NCBI GenBank assembly: GCA_017427645.1
Contig: JAFRSI010000130.1
Coordinates: 1-32,546, forward strand
DNA length: 32,546 bases
Origin: Oscillospiraceae bacterium
GTDB lineage: Bacteria > Bacillota > Clostridia > Oscillospirales > Oscillospiraceae
Reading direction: 5' to 3'
The notes beneath the pieces were generated by a model. The model saw nothing but the letters and a program-made list of their open reading frames with translations. It made no database searches and had not been told where the DNA came from. Below, piece by piece: positions 7,064 to 13,055 of the stretch. Both the position numbers and the translations under genes were made by a program. Positions within the stretch are counted from its first letter, which is position 1, and every line of letters begins with the position of its first letter.

Positions 7064-8098
7064 ATGGTGGATCAAATCATGGAAAACATTCAGGTGCTGG
7101 GATCGATCTTCGCAATCCTCTGGATCGTGACCATCGGCTGTACGCTGCTGCGGCCCCAGCGATTCTTCAACAGCTTTCTGCTGATGATCGCCATCTTGGG
7201 GACTATGCTGTTTGTTGCCGGCTTCTTTGGCGAGGTGGTTGGCGCCTATTTCCTGCTGGCATGCTTCCTCCTGGTGATGCTGGCCCTGTTTATGGTTCCG
7301 GTGCTGCTGATTATCAACGGCGTTCAGATGATCCGGCGGGAGTCGTTCTGCCTGGCCCACTGCCTGTCGCTGGGACTGGGGATCATCGTGGGCATCGGCG
7401 AAATCGCGGCGGTCTTCTACGTGCTGGGCATGGCTGATCTGTTCCGGATCGAGAGCGCCAATCTCTGGATCCTGCTGCTGGCCTTTACCGTATTCTATTT
7501 CAGCGCCCTGGTGCTGAGCTTCGTCCTCTACTCCATCTTTATTCAGATTATGCCGCACAGGATGAATTTCAACTACGTGATCATCCACGGCTGCGGCCTG
7601 GCGGGCGGTGAGCGAATCACCAAGCTGCTCTCCAACCGGGTGGACAAGGCCATCGCCATTTACAACAAGTGTAAGATCAAGCCCATCATCATCCCCAGCG
7701 GCGGCCAGGGGGACGATGAAAAGCTGAGCGAGGCCCAGGCCATGAAGGACTATCTGCTCAGCCACGGGGTTCCGGAGGAGCACATCGTGCTGGAGGACCG
7801 CTCCACCACCACCAGGGAGAACCTGCGCAACTCCAAGGAGATCATTGAAGAGCGGCAGGGCAGAAAGAAAACGGCTCTGGTGTCCAGCAACTACCATATC
7901 TATCGGTGTCTGCGGCTGGCCAGGGAGGCGGGGCTCAAGTGCATCGGGATCGGTGCCGACGTGGCCCTGTATTACTGGCCCTCCGCCCTGATCCGGGAGT
8001 TCATTGCCATATTCCTGACGAAAAAGTTTCTGATCTGGTCGCTCATCGGGTACGTGGTCTTCATCAGCCCGGTGCTGTACGGAATATTCAATTCATAA
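7064..8098 (+). CDS. YdcF/SanA-like (DUF218) membrane protein
   Basis: 344 residues. The N-terminal 160 residues hold about five hydrophobic segments. The C-terminal half is a DUF218 domain: VIIHGCGLAGGERITKLL, then PIIIPSGGQGDDEKLSEAQ, then LEDRSTTTRENLRNS and ALVSSNYHIYRC, which are the family's conserved blocks. A last hydrophobic stretch is at the C terminus. DUF218 proteins have been linked to envelope integrity and sugar or vancomycin sensitivity in enteric bacteria, but the activity is not settled. ATG 7064 follows GGAG at 7051-7054 by nine bases. An upstream in-frame ATG (6980) would overlap the kinase-like gene and lacks a ribosome site. Confidence 0.85.
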   Translation: MVDQIMENIQVLGSIFAILWIVTIGCTLLRPQRFFNSFLLMIAILGTMLFVAGFFGEVVGAYFLLACFLLVMLALFMVPVLLIINGVQMIRRESFCLAHCLSLGLGIIVGIGEIAAVFYVLGMADLFRIESANLWILLLAFTVFYFSALVLSFVLYSIFIQIMPHRMNFNYVIIHGCGLAGGERITKLLSNRVDKAIAIYNKCKIKPIIIPSGGQGDDEKLSEAQAMKDYLLSHGVPEEHIVLEDRSTTTRENLRNSKEIIEERQGRKKTALVSSNYHIYRCLRLAREAGLKCIGIGADVALYYWPSALIREFIAIFLTKKFLIWSLIGYVVFISPVLYGIFNS

Positions 8099-8152
8099 CG
8101 GCAATCTACAGATTATGTTTTACACCGACGGAATAAAGAGGAGTGAAATGAC

Positions 8153-8860
8153 ATGTTGAAGATCGAACACCTGACGAAGACCTACGGGGAGAAGAAGGCG
8201 GTAGATGATCTGTCCCTGCACATCCAGATGGGAGAGATTTTCGGCTTCATTGGCCACAACGGAGCCGGAAAGAGCACCACGCTCAAATGTGCAGTGGGAA
8301 TCCTGCAGTTCGACGCCGGAACGATTACCATTGGCGGGAAGGATATCCGGGTCGACCCGCTTGCCTGCAAGCAGGAGCTGGCCTACATTCCGGACAACCC
8401 GGATCTGTACGACTTCATGAGCGGCATCAAGTATCTCAACTTTATCGCGGACATTTTCGCCATCCCCGCCGCCGTGCGGCAGGAGCGGATCCGCAAATAC
8501 GCCGATCTCTTCGAGCTGACAGCCGACTTGGCCCAGCCCATCTCCGCCTATTCCCACGGCATGAAGCAGAAGCTGGCTGTGATCGCGGCCTGGCTGCACG
8601 ATCCGAAGCTGATCATCATGGACGAGCCCTTTGTCGGCCTGGACCCCAAGGCGTCCCATCTGCTCAAGGAGATGATGCGCCAGCACTGTGACCGGGGCGG
8701 CGCCATTTTCTTCTCCACCCATGTGCTGGAGGTGGCTGAGAAGCTCTGCGACAAGGTGGCCATCATCAAGCAGGGCCGTCTGGTCAAGGTGGGCACCATG
8801 GAGGAGGTCAAGGGCGACGACAGCCTGGAAGAGGTCTTCCTGGAACTGGAGGCGGAGTAA
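8153..8860 (+). CDS. ABC transporter ATP-binding protein
   Basis: 235 residues, the usual length. Walker A GHNGAGKST at 34-42 (K40), ABC signature YSHGMKQ at 133-139 (SHGMKQ in place of LSGGQ, common in ABC-2 exporters), Walker B LIIMDEP with D157/E158, and switch His190 in STHVLE. It acts at the inner face of the membrane and powers the permease encoded directly downstream; its stop codon TAA (8858-8860) abuts the next ATG. The ribosome site AAAGAGGAG at 8135-8143 is nine bases upstream. A C-terminal stretch rich in acidic residues replaces the longer regulatory domain of some exporters. The cargo is not known. Confidence 0.93.
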   Translation: MLKIEHLTKTYGEKKAVDDLSLHIQMGEIFGFIGHNGAGKSTTLKCAVGILQFDAGTITIGGKDIRVDPLACKQELAYIPDNPDLYDFMSGIKYLNFIADIFAIPAAVRQERIRKYADLFELTADLAQPISAYSHGMKQKLAVIAAWLHDPKLIIMDEPFVGLDPKASHLLKEMMRQHCDRGGAIFFSTHVLEVAEKLCDKVAIIKQGRLVKVGTMEEVKGDDSLEEVFLELEAE

Positions 8861-10459
8861 ATGCTGAAGGTACTTCTGAAAAAGCAGATGGCGGAGGTGT
8901 TCAAAAGCTACTTCTACGATGCGAAGAAAAACAAGATGCGCTCCAAGGGCGCCATTGCCGCCTGGTTCGTGTTCTTCTTCGTCATCATGGTGGGGATGCT
9001 GGGCGGTATGTTCACCTTCCTCTCGCAGAGCATGTGCGGGGGCCTGGTGCAGGTGGGCATGGGCTGGCTGTATTTTCTGCTGCTGAGCGGGATCGCTATT
9101 GTGCTGGGCGCCTTCGGCAGCGTGTTCAACACCTATTCCGGCCTCTATCTGGCCAAGGACAACGACCTGCTGCTGTCCCTGCCCATTCCCACGCGGACGA
9201 TCATGGCCGCCCGACTGCTGAACGTCTATCTGCTGGGCGCCATGTATTCCGCCACCGCCATGCTCCCGGCGCTGATCGTCTACTGGGTCACGGCGGGCGT
9301 GACGGCGGCGCGGGTGATCTGCGGTATCCTGCTGCTGCTGATCGTGACGGTGATCGTACTGCTGCTCTCCTGCGTGCTGGGCTGGGCGGTGGCGAGGATC
9401 AGCCTGCATCTGAAAAACAAGAGCTTTGTCACGGTGCTGATCGCCCTGCTGTTCATCGGCGCGTACTACTTCTTCTATTTCAAGGCCGCAGATCTGATCC
9501 GGGACCTCATTGCGAACGCCGCTGTCTACGGGGAACAGATCAAGGGCGCGGCATACGGTCTCTATCTCTTCGGCCGTATCGGCGAGGGCGACTGGCTGGC
9601 GGCGGGGATCTTCCTGGCCGTCAACGCGGCGCTTTTCGCCCTGGTCTGGGGCGTCATGTCCCGCAGCTTCCTGCGCATCGCCACCTCCACCGGCGCCGTC
9701 AAAAAGGTGCGCTACGTGGAGAAGTCGGCGAAGCAGAAGTCCGCGTTCAGCGCATTGCTGGGCAAGGAGTTCGGCCGCTTCACCTCCAGCGCCAACTATA
9801 TGCTCAACTGCGGCCTGGGCGTCCTGCTGATCCCGGCGGTCGGCGTTCTGCTGCTGATCAAGGGCCGGGAGGTTTTCGGCGTCATCGACGTCTTTCTGGC
9901 CGTCCGTCCGGGCGCCTCTGCCGTCCTGCTCTGCGCCGTCGTGTGCCTGCTCTCGTCCATGGCCAACACGGTCACGCCGTCGGTGTCCCTGGAGGGAAAA
10001 AGCCTCTGGATCCCCCAGTCGCTGCCCATTCCCCCGAAAACGGTGCTGCGGGCCAAGGCCTCCGTGCAGCTGATCCTGACCGCAGTTCCCATGCTGTTTG
10101 CCGGGATCTGTGCCGCGCTGGTGGTGGATACGTCCCCCGGGATCAAGATCCTGATGTGCGTGATGCCGCCGGTCTATGCGGCGTTTTCCGCCATGTTCGG
10201 CTCCTTCCTGGGCGTCCGGATGCCGCTGCTGAACTGGACGAACGAGCTGGCGCCCATCAAACAGGGAGGTGCGGTGGCGATCGCTCTGTTCAGCGGGTGG
10301 GGCATCGCCTTCATCCTGGGAGGGCTCTATCTGCTGATCGGCTATAAAATCGGCGCAGCGGCCTATCTGCTGATTTGGACGGTCCTCTTTGCCGCCGCCG
10401 CGCTGCTTCTGCTGCGCTGGCTGGACACCCGGGGCAGCCGGCTGTTTGCCGAGCTGTAA
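8861..10459 (+). CDS. ABC-2 type transporter permease
   Basis: 532 residues with about twelve hydrophobic segments. The N terminus is cytosolic and basic (KKNKMRSKG), followed by the first membrane span. YLAKDNDLLLSLPIPT after the third span is a block shared by many uncharacterised Firmicute ABC-2 permeases, and a matching SLWIPQSLPIPPKTVLRAK occurs in the second half, pointing to an internally duplicated design. It immediately follows its ATPase. There are no accessory genes that would tell the substrate (no lantibiotic precursor, no two-component system). Confidence 0.9.
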   Translation: MLKVLLKKQMAEVFKSYFYDAKKNKMRSKGAIAAWFVFFFVIMVGMLGGMFTFLSQSMCGGLVQVGMGWLYFLLLSGIAIVLGAFGSVFNTYSGLYLAKDNDLLLSLPIPTRTIMAARLLNVYLLGAMYSATAMLPALIVYWVTAGVTAARVICGILLLLIVTVIVLLLSCVLGWAVARISLHLKNKSFVTVLIALLFIGAYYFFYFKAADLIRDLIANAAVYGEQIKGAAYGLYLFGRIGEGDWLAAGIFLAVNAALFALVWGVMSRSFLRIATSTGAVKKVRYVEKSAKQKSAFSALLGKEFGRFTSSANYMLNCGLGVLLIPAVGVLLLIKGREVFGVIDVFLAVRPGASAVLLCAVVCLLSSMANTVTPSVSLEGKSLWIPQSLPIPPKTVLRAKASVQLILTAVPMLFAGICAALVVDTSPGIKILMCVMPPVYAAFSAMFGSFLGVRMPLLNWTNELAPIKQGGAVAIALFSGWGIAFILGGLYLLIGYKIGAAAYLLIWTVLFAAAALLLLRWLDTRGSRLFAEL

Positions 10460-10650
10460 GGCGGGGGACCGGTACGTATCAAACAAGAAGGACGCCCTGT
10501 CGGGGCACACTCCGTAATGCAGCACTCCGCCTCACTTTATCCGCCACCGGCGGCGCTTCGGCGGCAGACCACCGGGCTGCTGCTCCCGATCCTGCTGCCC
10601 GCGCAGGATCGGAAGTCGTTTCAAATCCCGCTGCGCACCACGGGCCAAAG
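10460..10650. other. Non-coding junction after the ABC permease
   Basis: The 309-base gap 10460-10768 holds no convincing gene. It is GC-rich and full of short palindromes up to 10640. CCGATCCTGC (10586-10595) and GCAGGATCGG (10603-10612) form a 10-base stem with a 7-base loop and no T-run. It then passes into a tRNA-3'-end-like piece (10601-10640), a terminator (10657-10679) and a double core repeat (10688-10770). Confidence 0.6.
10601..10640 (+). other. tRNA 3'-end-like remnant
   Basis: TTTCAAATCCCG resembles a tRNA T-loop/T-stem, and it is followed by CTGCGC and ACCA at 10637-10640. GCGCAG at 10601-10606 can pair with CTGCGC at 10631-10636, giving a minihelix with an ACCA tail. There is no anticodon arm or D arm upstream, so this is not a functional tRNA gene. 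It may be a remnant of a tRNA end, for instance an old attachment site, at the border of the - strand array. The competing stem 10586-10612 uses some of the same bases. Confidence 0.4.
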
Positions 10651-10679
10651 AAAAAAGACACCCGACCGGGTGTCTTTTT
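10651..10679. terminator. Bidirectional intrinsic terminator
   Basis: GACACCC (10657-10663) pairs with GGGTGTC (10668-10674) around GACC, with A6 before and T5 after. The flanks extend the helix and serve either strand. It separates the + strand ABC operon from the - strand methyltransferase gene. Confidence 0.9.
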
Positions 10680-10687
10680 CTTTTGTG

Positions 10688-10770
10688 AAAGTCCGCGTAA
10701 AAGGACGCCAAAGCATAGAAAGTCCGCGCAAAAGGTACAGGCTGAACATCTCGACAAACGGGAGTTTGTC
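10688..10770 (-). repeat. Intergenic core repeat, double copy, after the methyltransferase gene
   Basis: Read on the - strand, it starts at the stop codon with GTTTGTCGAG and continues CTGTACCTTTTGCGCGGAC (first core, 10722-10741), CTTTCTATG, and GGCGTCCTTTTACGCGGAC (second core, 10691-10709). It matches 11610-11694 over about 85 bases. GACAAAC (10753-10759) and GTTTGTC (10764-10770) form a hairpin that overlaps the stop codon. Confidence 0.85.
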
Positions 10771-11488
10771 ATTTCCCTTTTCGGACATAAATCAGCAGAA
10801 AATTCAGAATATCATACAGGCCCTTATCCAAAAACGCCTTGTCGCGCACTCCGAATTCATGTCCGGATTGAAACCATTCCTGCCATGCGGTATCGTAACA
10901 CTCGGCCTCAAGAACCTTGACTTCACACCGATCCCCGCATTCGTCTTTCAACAGGTTCTCCCACCAGGCAGCCGTTTTGAAGAGTTCTGAATCATCGCCA
11001 TCGGCCCATGTTTCAAAAAGCTGTTTCAGTTCGCCTCTCGGCGCTTCCTTTAATCCGGGAACAGCGATCATCACATGACCGTTCTCTTTGACAAACGGCA
11101 GTATTTTATCTGCAAACACACCTGCTTTACAGCCAAAATAATGATAGGCGTCAACGCTGATGACGGTATCGAAATAGTCTTGCGCAAAGGGCAGATTCAT
11201 AGCGTCTCCATGGATCGGTATGATCTTATCCTCAAGCCCGTTATCCCGTATTCTTTCATAGTTTTCTGTTGCGGAAATCCAAAGATCGAACGCATAGACG
11301 TATTTTGCACCTGTTTCATTGGCAACGAAAAGGGAAGTCAAGGCATATCCGCATCCAAGGTCCAGAGTCCGGTCATATCGTACATCCTCTGGACTTCTGC
11401 GTACCAATTCGTCCAGTAACCTGAACGAGTTTGGTCCCATCAAATACTCCTTTGTAAAGAATTGTTTGTATTTTCCCATGTTGCTCAT
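10769..11488 (-). CDS. SAM-dependent methyltransferase (class I)
   Basis: 239 residues. Motif I is LDLGCG at 42-47, the acidic end of strand 2 is YAFD, then HGDAMNLPF (motif II region) and FDTVISVDAYHYFG (motif III). This is a UbiE/COQ5-like Rossmann fold acting on a small molecule or an unknown target. The N-terminal FTKEYLMGPNSFRLLDEL is shared with a group of stand-alone Firmicute methyltransferases. AAAGGA eight bases before the start supports ATG at 11488; an internal Met at residue 4 is less well placed. The gene is AT-rich, has its own promoter (11536-11564) and a repeat at each end, like the genes at 895-2101. Confidence 0.88.
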   Translation of the reverse strand: MSNMGKYKQFFTKEYLMGPNSFRLLDELVRRSPEDVRYDRTLDLGCGYALTSLFVANETGAKYVYAFDLWISATENYERIRDNGLEDKIIPIHGDAMNLPFAQDYFDTVISVDAYHYFGCKAGVFADKILPFVKENGHVMIAVPGLKEAPRGELKQLFETWADGDDSELFKTAAWWENLLKDECGDRCEVKVLEAECYDTAWQEWFQSGHEFGVRDKAFLDKGLYDILNFLLIYVRKGK

Positions 11489-11535
11489 TCTGTTTTCCTT
11501 TCATGTAACCCGCCAAATCCCGGTTTGTTGAGATG

Positions 11536-11564
11536 ATTATACTATTTTTGCCCCCGCTGTACAA
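11536..11564 (-). promoter_or_regulatory. Promoter of the methyltransferase gene (module F)
   Basis: On the - strand, TTGTAC (11559-11564), a 17-base spacer and TATAAT (11536-11541). The next bases, CATCTC, are identical to those after the promoter at 12426. Confidence 0.85.
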
Positions 11565-11569
11565 CAAGA

Positions 11570-11603
11570 AAACCTCTTTTGCCCTGGTAGACAAAAGAGG
11601 TTT
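11570..11603 (-). terminator. Terminator hairpin, array module F
   Basis: The 12-base arms AAACCTCTTTTG (11570-11581) and CAAAAGAGGTTT (11592-11603) are perfectly complementary around a 10-base loop. It follows the DUF5714 gene and its core repeat and precedes the module F promoter. Confidence 0.88.
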
Positions 11604-11609
11604 CTTTGA

Positions 11610-11694
11610 TGTCAAAGTCCGCGTAAAAGTGCACCAAAGCATAGAAAGAACGCGCAAAAGACACACGCCAAACTTCTCGACAAACTGGAATTTG
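11610..11694 (-). repeat. Intergenic core repeat, double copy, after the DUF5714 gene
   Basis: On the - strand, just after the stop codon: GTTTGTCGAG, first core GGCGTGTGTCTTTTGCGCG, CTTTCTATG, second core GGTGCACTTTTACGCGGAC, then TTTGACATCAAAG entering the hairpin. It is nearly the same as 10688-10770 and the same in plan as the + strand copy at 2116-2187. Confidence 0.87.
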
Positions 11695-11696
11695 TA

Positions 11697-12389
11697 TCAA
11701 TGGTTCGCTTTGGAAAAAGGACAGCGTTTACCGATGCACTGGTTGTTTTGCGCCGAGAAGTGGCACACGACTTCTGGTTTTTCCATCTCGACGCCAAAGT
11801 GATCCCTCACAAAATCGACAGCCGCAAGGATGGACAGGAATGAATCCCTCTTGCAGCAACGTGGACCACCAATTTCACCGATCTGTCCAAGTGATTTAGC
11901 CGTCATCTTGTGTGACAGCGAGAACGGCTCATTAGCCAATGGTGTGGACTTCGAGATAATGGATATAAACATCCCTGAACTGATTCCTGCTCCGCAGGCT
12001 CCCCAAAATCCGCAGGCACCGCCGGGAACGCTCTTTCCGCGATTCATCATTTCGATCAATGTACTGTGAAGGTCGATATCTCCACCTGCGTTTTTATATG
12101 CTGTCAGCAGGGCAGACCCGACCATAACATGATGTTCCGGTCCGTGCATATGGCAGAACGGCATCGCCATCATCTTTTCGATAATGGCTATCGGATTCTT
12201 TGAAGTTTCCTTCATGCATAAGCCAATTATGGAGTCAAGCCCCTGTGTGTGGCAATCGTTACATACATAGTGTCCATTCACACATCTTGTCTTGCTGTTT
12301 TCTTTTTTATGGCAAATCTCGCACTCCATGAGAACATCTGTCTCAAGGTATTCCAGTGGAGCTTTACAAATCAAGCATTCTTCTTTCAT
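11697..12389 (-). CDS. DUF5714 domain-containing Cys-rich protein
   Basis: 230 residues. An N-terminal metal-binding region holds Cys 5, 8, 23, 26, 36, 43 and 46 with His 27, 40 and 47, laid out as two CxxC knuckles plus CVNGHYVCNDCH. The main part carries FCHMHGPEHH, then GGACGFWGACGAGISSGMF, GGPRCCKRD and a closing C-x11-C-x4-CPF. This pattern fits DUF5714, a family found in anaerobic bacteria and archaea with no established function. The many Cys suggest metal or Fe-S binding. The start ATG 12389 follows a G-run (GGGGGGA) by seven bases. AT-rich composition and flanking repeats match the other array genes. Confidence 0.8.
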   Translation of the reverse strand: MKEECLICKAPLEYLETDVLMECEICHKKENSKTRCVNGHYVCNDCHTQGLDSIIGLCMKETSKNPIAIIEKMMAMPFCHMHGPEHHVMVGSALLTAYKNAGGDIDLHSTLIEMMNRGKSVPGGACGFWGACGAGISSGMFISIISKSTPLANEPFSLSHKMTAKSLGQIGEIGGPRCCKRDSFLSILAAVDFVRDHFGVEMEKPEVVCHFSAQNNQCIGKRCPFSKANH

Positions 12390-12425
12390 CAGTTATCCCC
12401 CCGCAAACGTCGATTTGACGAGATG

Positions 12426-12454
12426 ATTATACAGTATTAGTTCCCTCCGTACAA
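12426..12454 (-). promoter_or_regulatory. Promoter of the DUF5714 gene (module G)
   Basis: On the - strand, TTGTAC (12449-12454), 17 bases, TATAAT (12426-12431). The hexamers and spacing are identical to the promoter at 11536-11564. Confidence 0.85.
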
Positions 12455-12459
12455 CAAGA

Positions 12460-12493
12460 AAACCTCTCTTGCCATGGCAGACAAAAGAGGTTT
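12460..12493 (-). terminator. Terminator of tRNA-Ser, array module G
   Basis: AAACCTCT (12460-12467) and AGAGGTTT (12486-12493) form the outer stem, extended inward by CTTG/CAAA-type pairs around GCCATGGC. It starts seven bases after the CCA end of the tRNA and belongs to the same hairpin family as the array terminators. Confidence 0.85.
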
Positions 12494-12499
12494 CTTTGA

Positions 12500-12591
12500 T
12501 GGCGCAGTGGGAGGGATTTGAACCCTCGGGCCTCTTTTGGAAGCCACACGATTTCCAGTCGTGCTCGTTATGACCACTTCGATACCACTGC
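12500..12591 (-). tRNA. tRNA-Ser (anticodon GGA)
   Basis: A 92-base type II tRNA with encoded CCA. Acceptor arms GCAGTGG (12585-12591) and CCACTGC (12504-12510) pair over seven bases, with discriminator G. The anticodon stem CACGA/TCGTG holds the loop CTGGAAA, giving GGA (bases 12554-12556 on +), which reads UCC and UCU serine codons. The long variable arm GGCTTC/GAGGCC and the T arm GAGGG-TTCAAAT-CCCTC are complete. All features are those of serine tRNA. Confidence 0.97.
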
Positions 12592-12632
12592 AGATATGCA
12601 ATTGTTGCCGCGCAGGTCAACACAGCTTGTTC

Positions 12633-12660
12633 ATTATACCAAAAATTTGCCGCTTGTCAA
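12633..12660 (-). promoter_or_regulatory. tRNA-Ser promoter
   Basis: On the - strand, perfect TTGACA (12655-12660), a 16-base spacer and perfect TATAAT (12633-12638). The mature tRNA begins 42 bases after the -10, leaving a leader of about 35 bases. Confidence 0.9.
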
Positions 12661-12683
12661 GGATAAAATCACCGGGGAGAGGA

Positions 12684-12724
12684 AAAAATTCAGGTCCCGC
12701 CCGATTCACATCGGGCGGGACCTG
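12684..12724 (-). terminator. Terminator of the small membrane protein gene
   Basis: CAGGTCCCGCCCGAT (12691-12705) pairs perfectly over 15 bases with 12710-12724 around TCAC. On the - strand AATTTTTT follows. It insulates the gene at 12741 from the tRNA promoter. Confidence 0.92.
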
Positions 12725-12740
12725 CGGCGGGACAGTGAGG

Positions 12741-12917
12741 TCACGGTATGATATGACTGACGTCGTCAATGGCGGAGTCCACCGCGCTGCCCACCCGCTG
12801 CATGGTCCGGTCAACGGCGTTTTTCCGGGCCTTGGGCAGAGGGAAGGCGACCATGTCCACCACCACGCCGGCCACCATGCCGACGCCCAATCCCCAAGCG
12901 AATGAGGAAAGCTTCAT
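12741..12917 (-). CDS. Small membrane protein, YtxH-like
   Basis: 58 residues. It begins MKLSSFAWGLGVGMVAGVVVDMVAF, a Gly-rich single span of the type found in YtxH-like stress proteins, then PLPKARKNAVDRTMQR and an amphipathic tail with Val-Asp-Ser repeats. It is shorter than YtxH (about 100-150) and similarity is limited to the glycine-rich span, so this is a resemblance rather than an identification. Two ATGs are near the ribosome site AAAGGAG. The first (12923) is only two bases from it, the second (12917) eight, so 12917 is chosen. A strong terminator lies just downstream. Confidence 0.65.
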   Translation of the reverse strand: MKLSSFAWGLGVGMVAGVVVDMVAFPLPKARKNAVDRTMQRVGSAVDSAIDDVSHIIP

Positions 12918-12982
12918 TTTCATCACTCCTTTGCGCACATGGGTAGTATGTCGCCTGCGTCGAAAAAAACACGCGGAATTCA

Positions 12983-13011
12983 TTGCCAAAAACGCGGCGA
13001 ACAGGTATAAT
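12983..13011 (+). promoter_or_regulatory. Promoter of the OMPDC-like/phosphatase/YgiQ operon
   Basis: TTGCCA at 12983-12988, a 17-base spacer and perfect TATAAT at 13006-13011. The start codon of the first gene is 45 bases beyond. Confidence 0.88.
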
Positions 13012-13055
13012 ATATTCTGTAAAAGAATGAAAACCGCTGAAAGGGGAGTGGAGAT

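Noticed and set aside
8120..10525. An 801-codon open frame antisense to the ABC transporter genes
   Set aside because: Same codon-bias shadow; the translation is rich in His, Gln and Asp without recognisable motifs, and the sense strand encodes a full ATPase and permease.
10681..11802. Short open frames running through the core repeats that give Arg/Lys-rich peptides
   Set aside because: They are translations of the repeat in the antisense direction to the array genes; they overlap terminators and lack ribosome sites.
728..12499. Canonical integron attC sites or an integron integrase
   Set aside because: I looked for GTTRRRY/RYYYAAC ends around the repeats and for a tyrosine recombinase gene and saw neither within the window.
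12597..12690. A coding gene between tRNA-Ser and the terminator at 12684
   Set aside because: The stretch is taken up by the tRNA leader and its TTGACA/TATAAT promoter.
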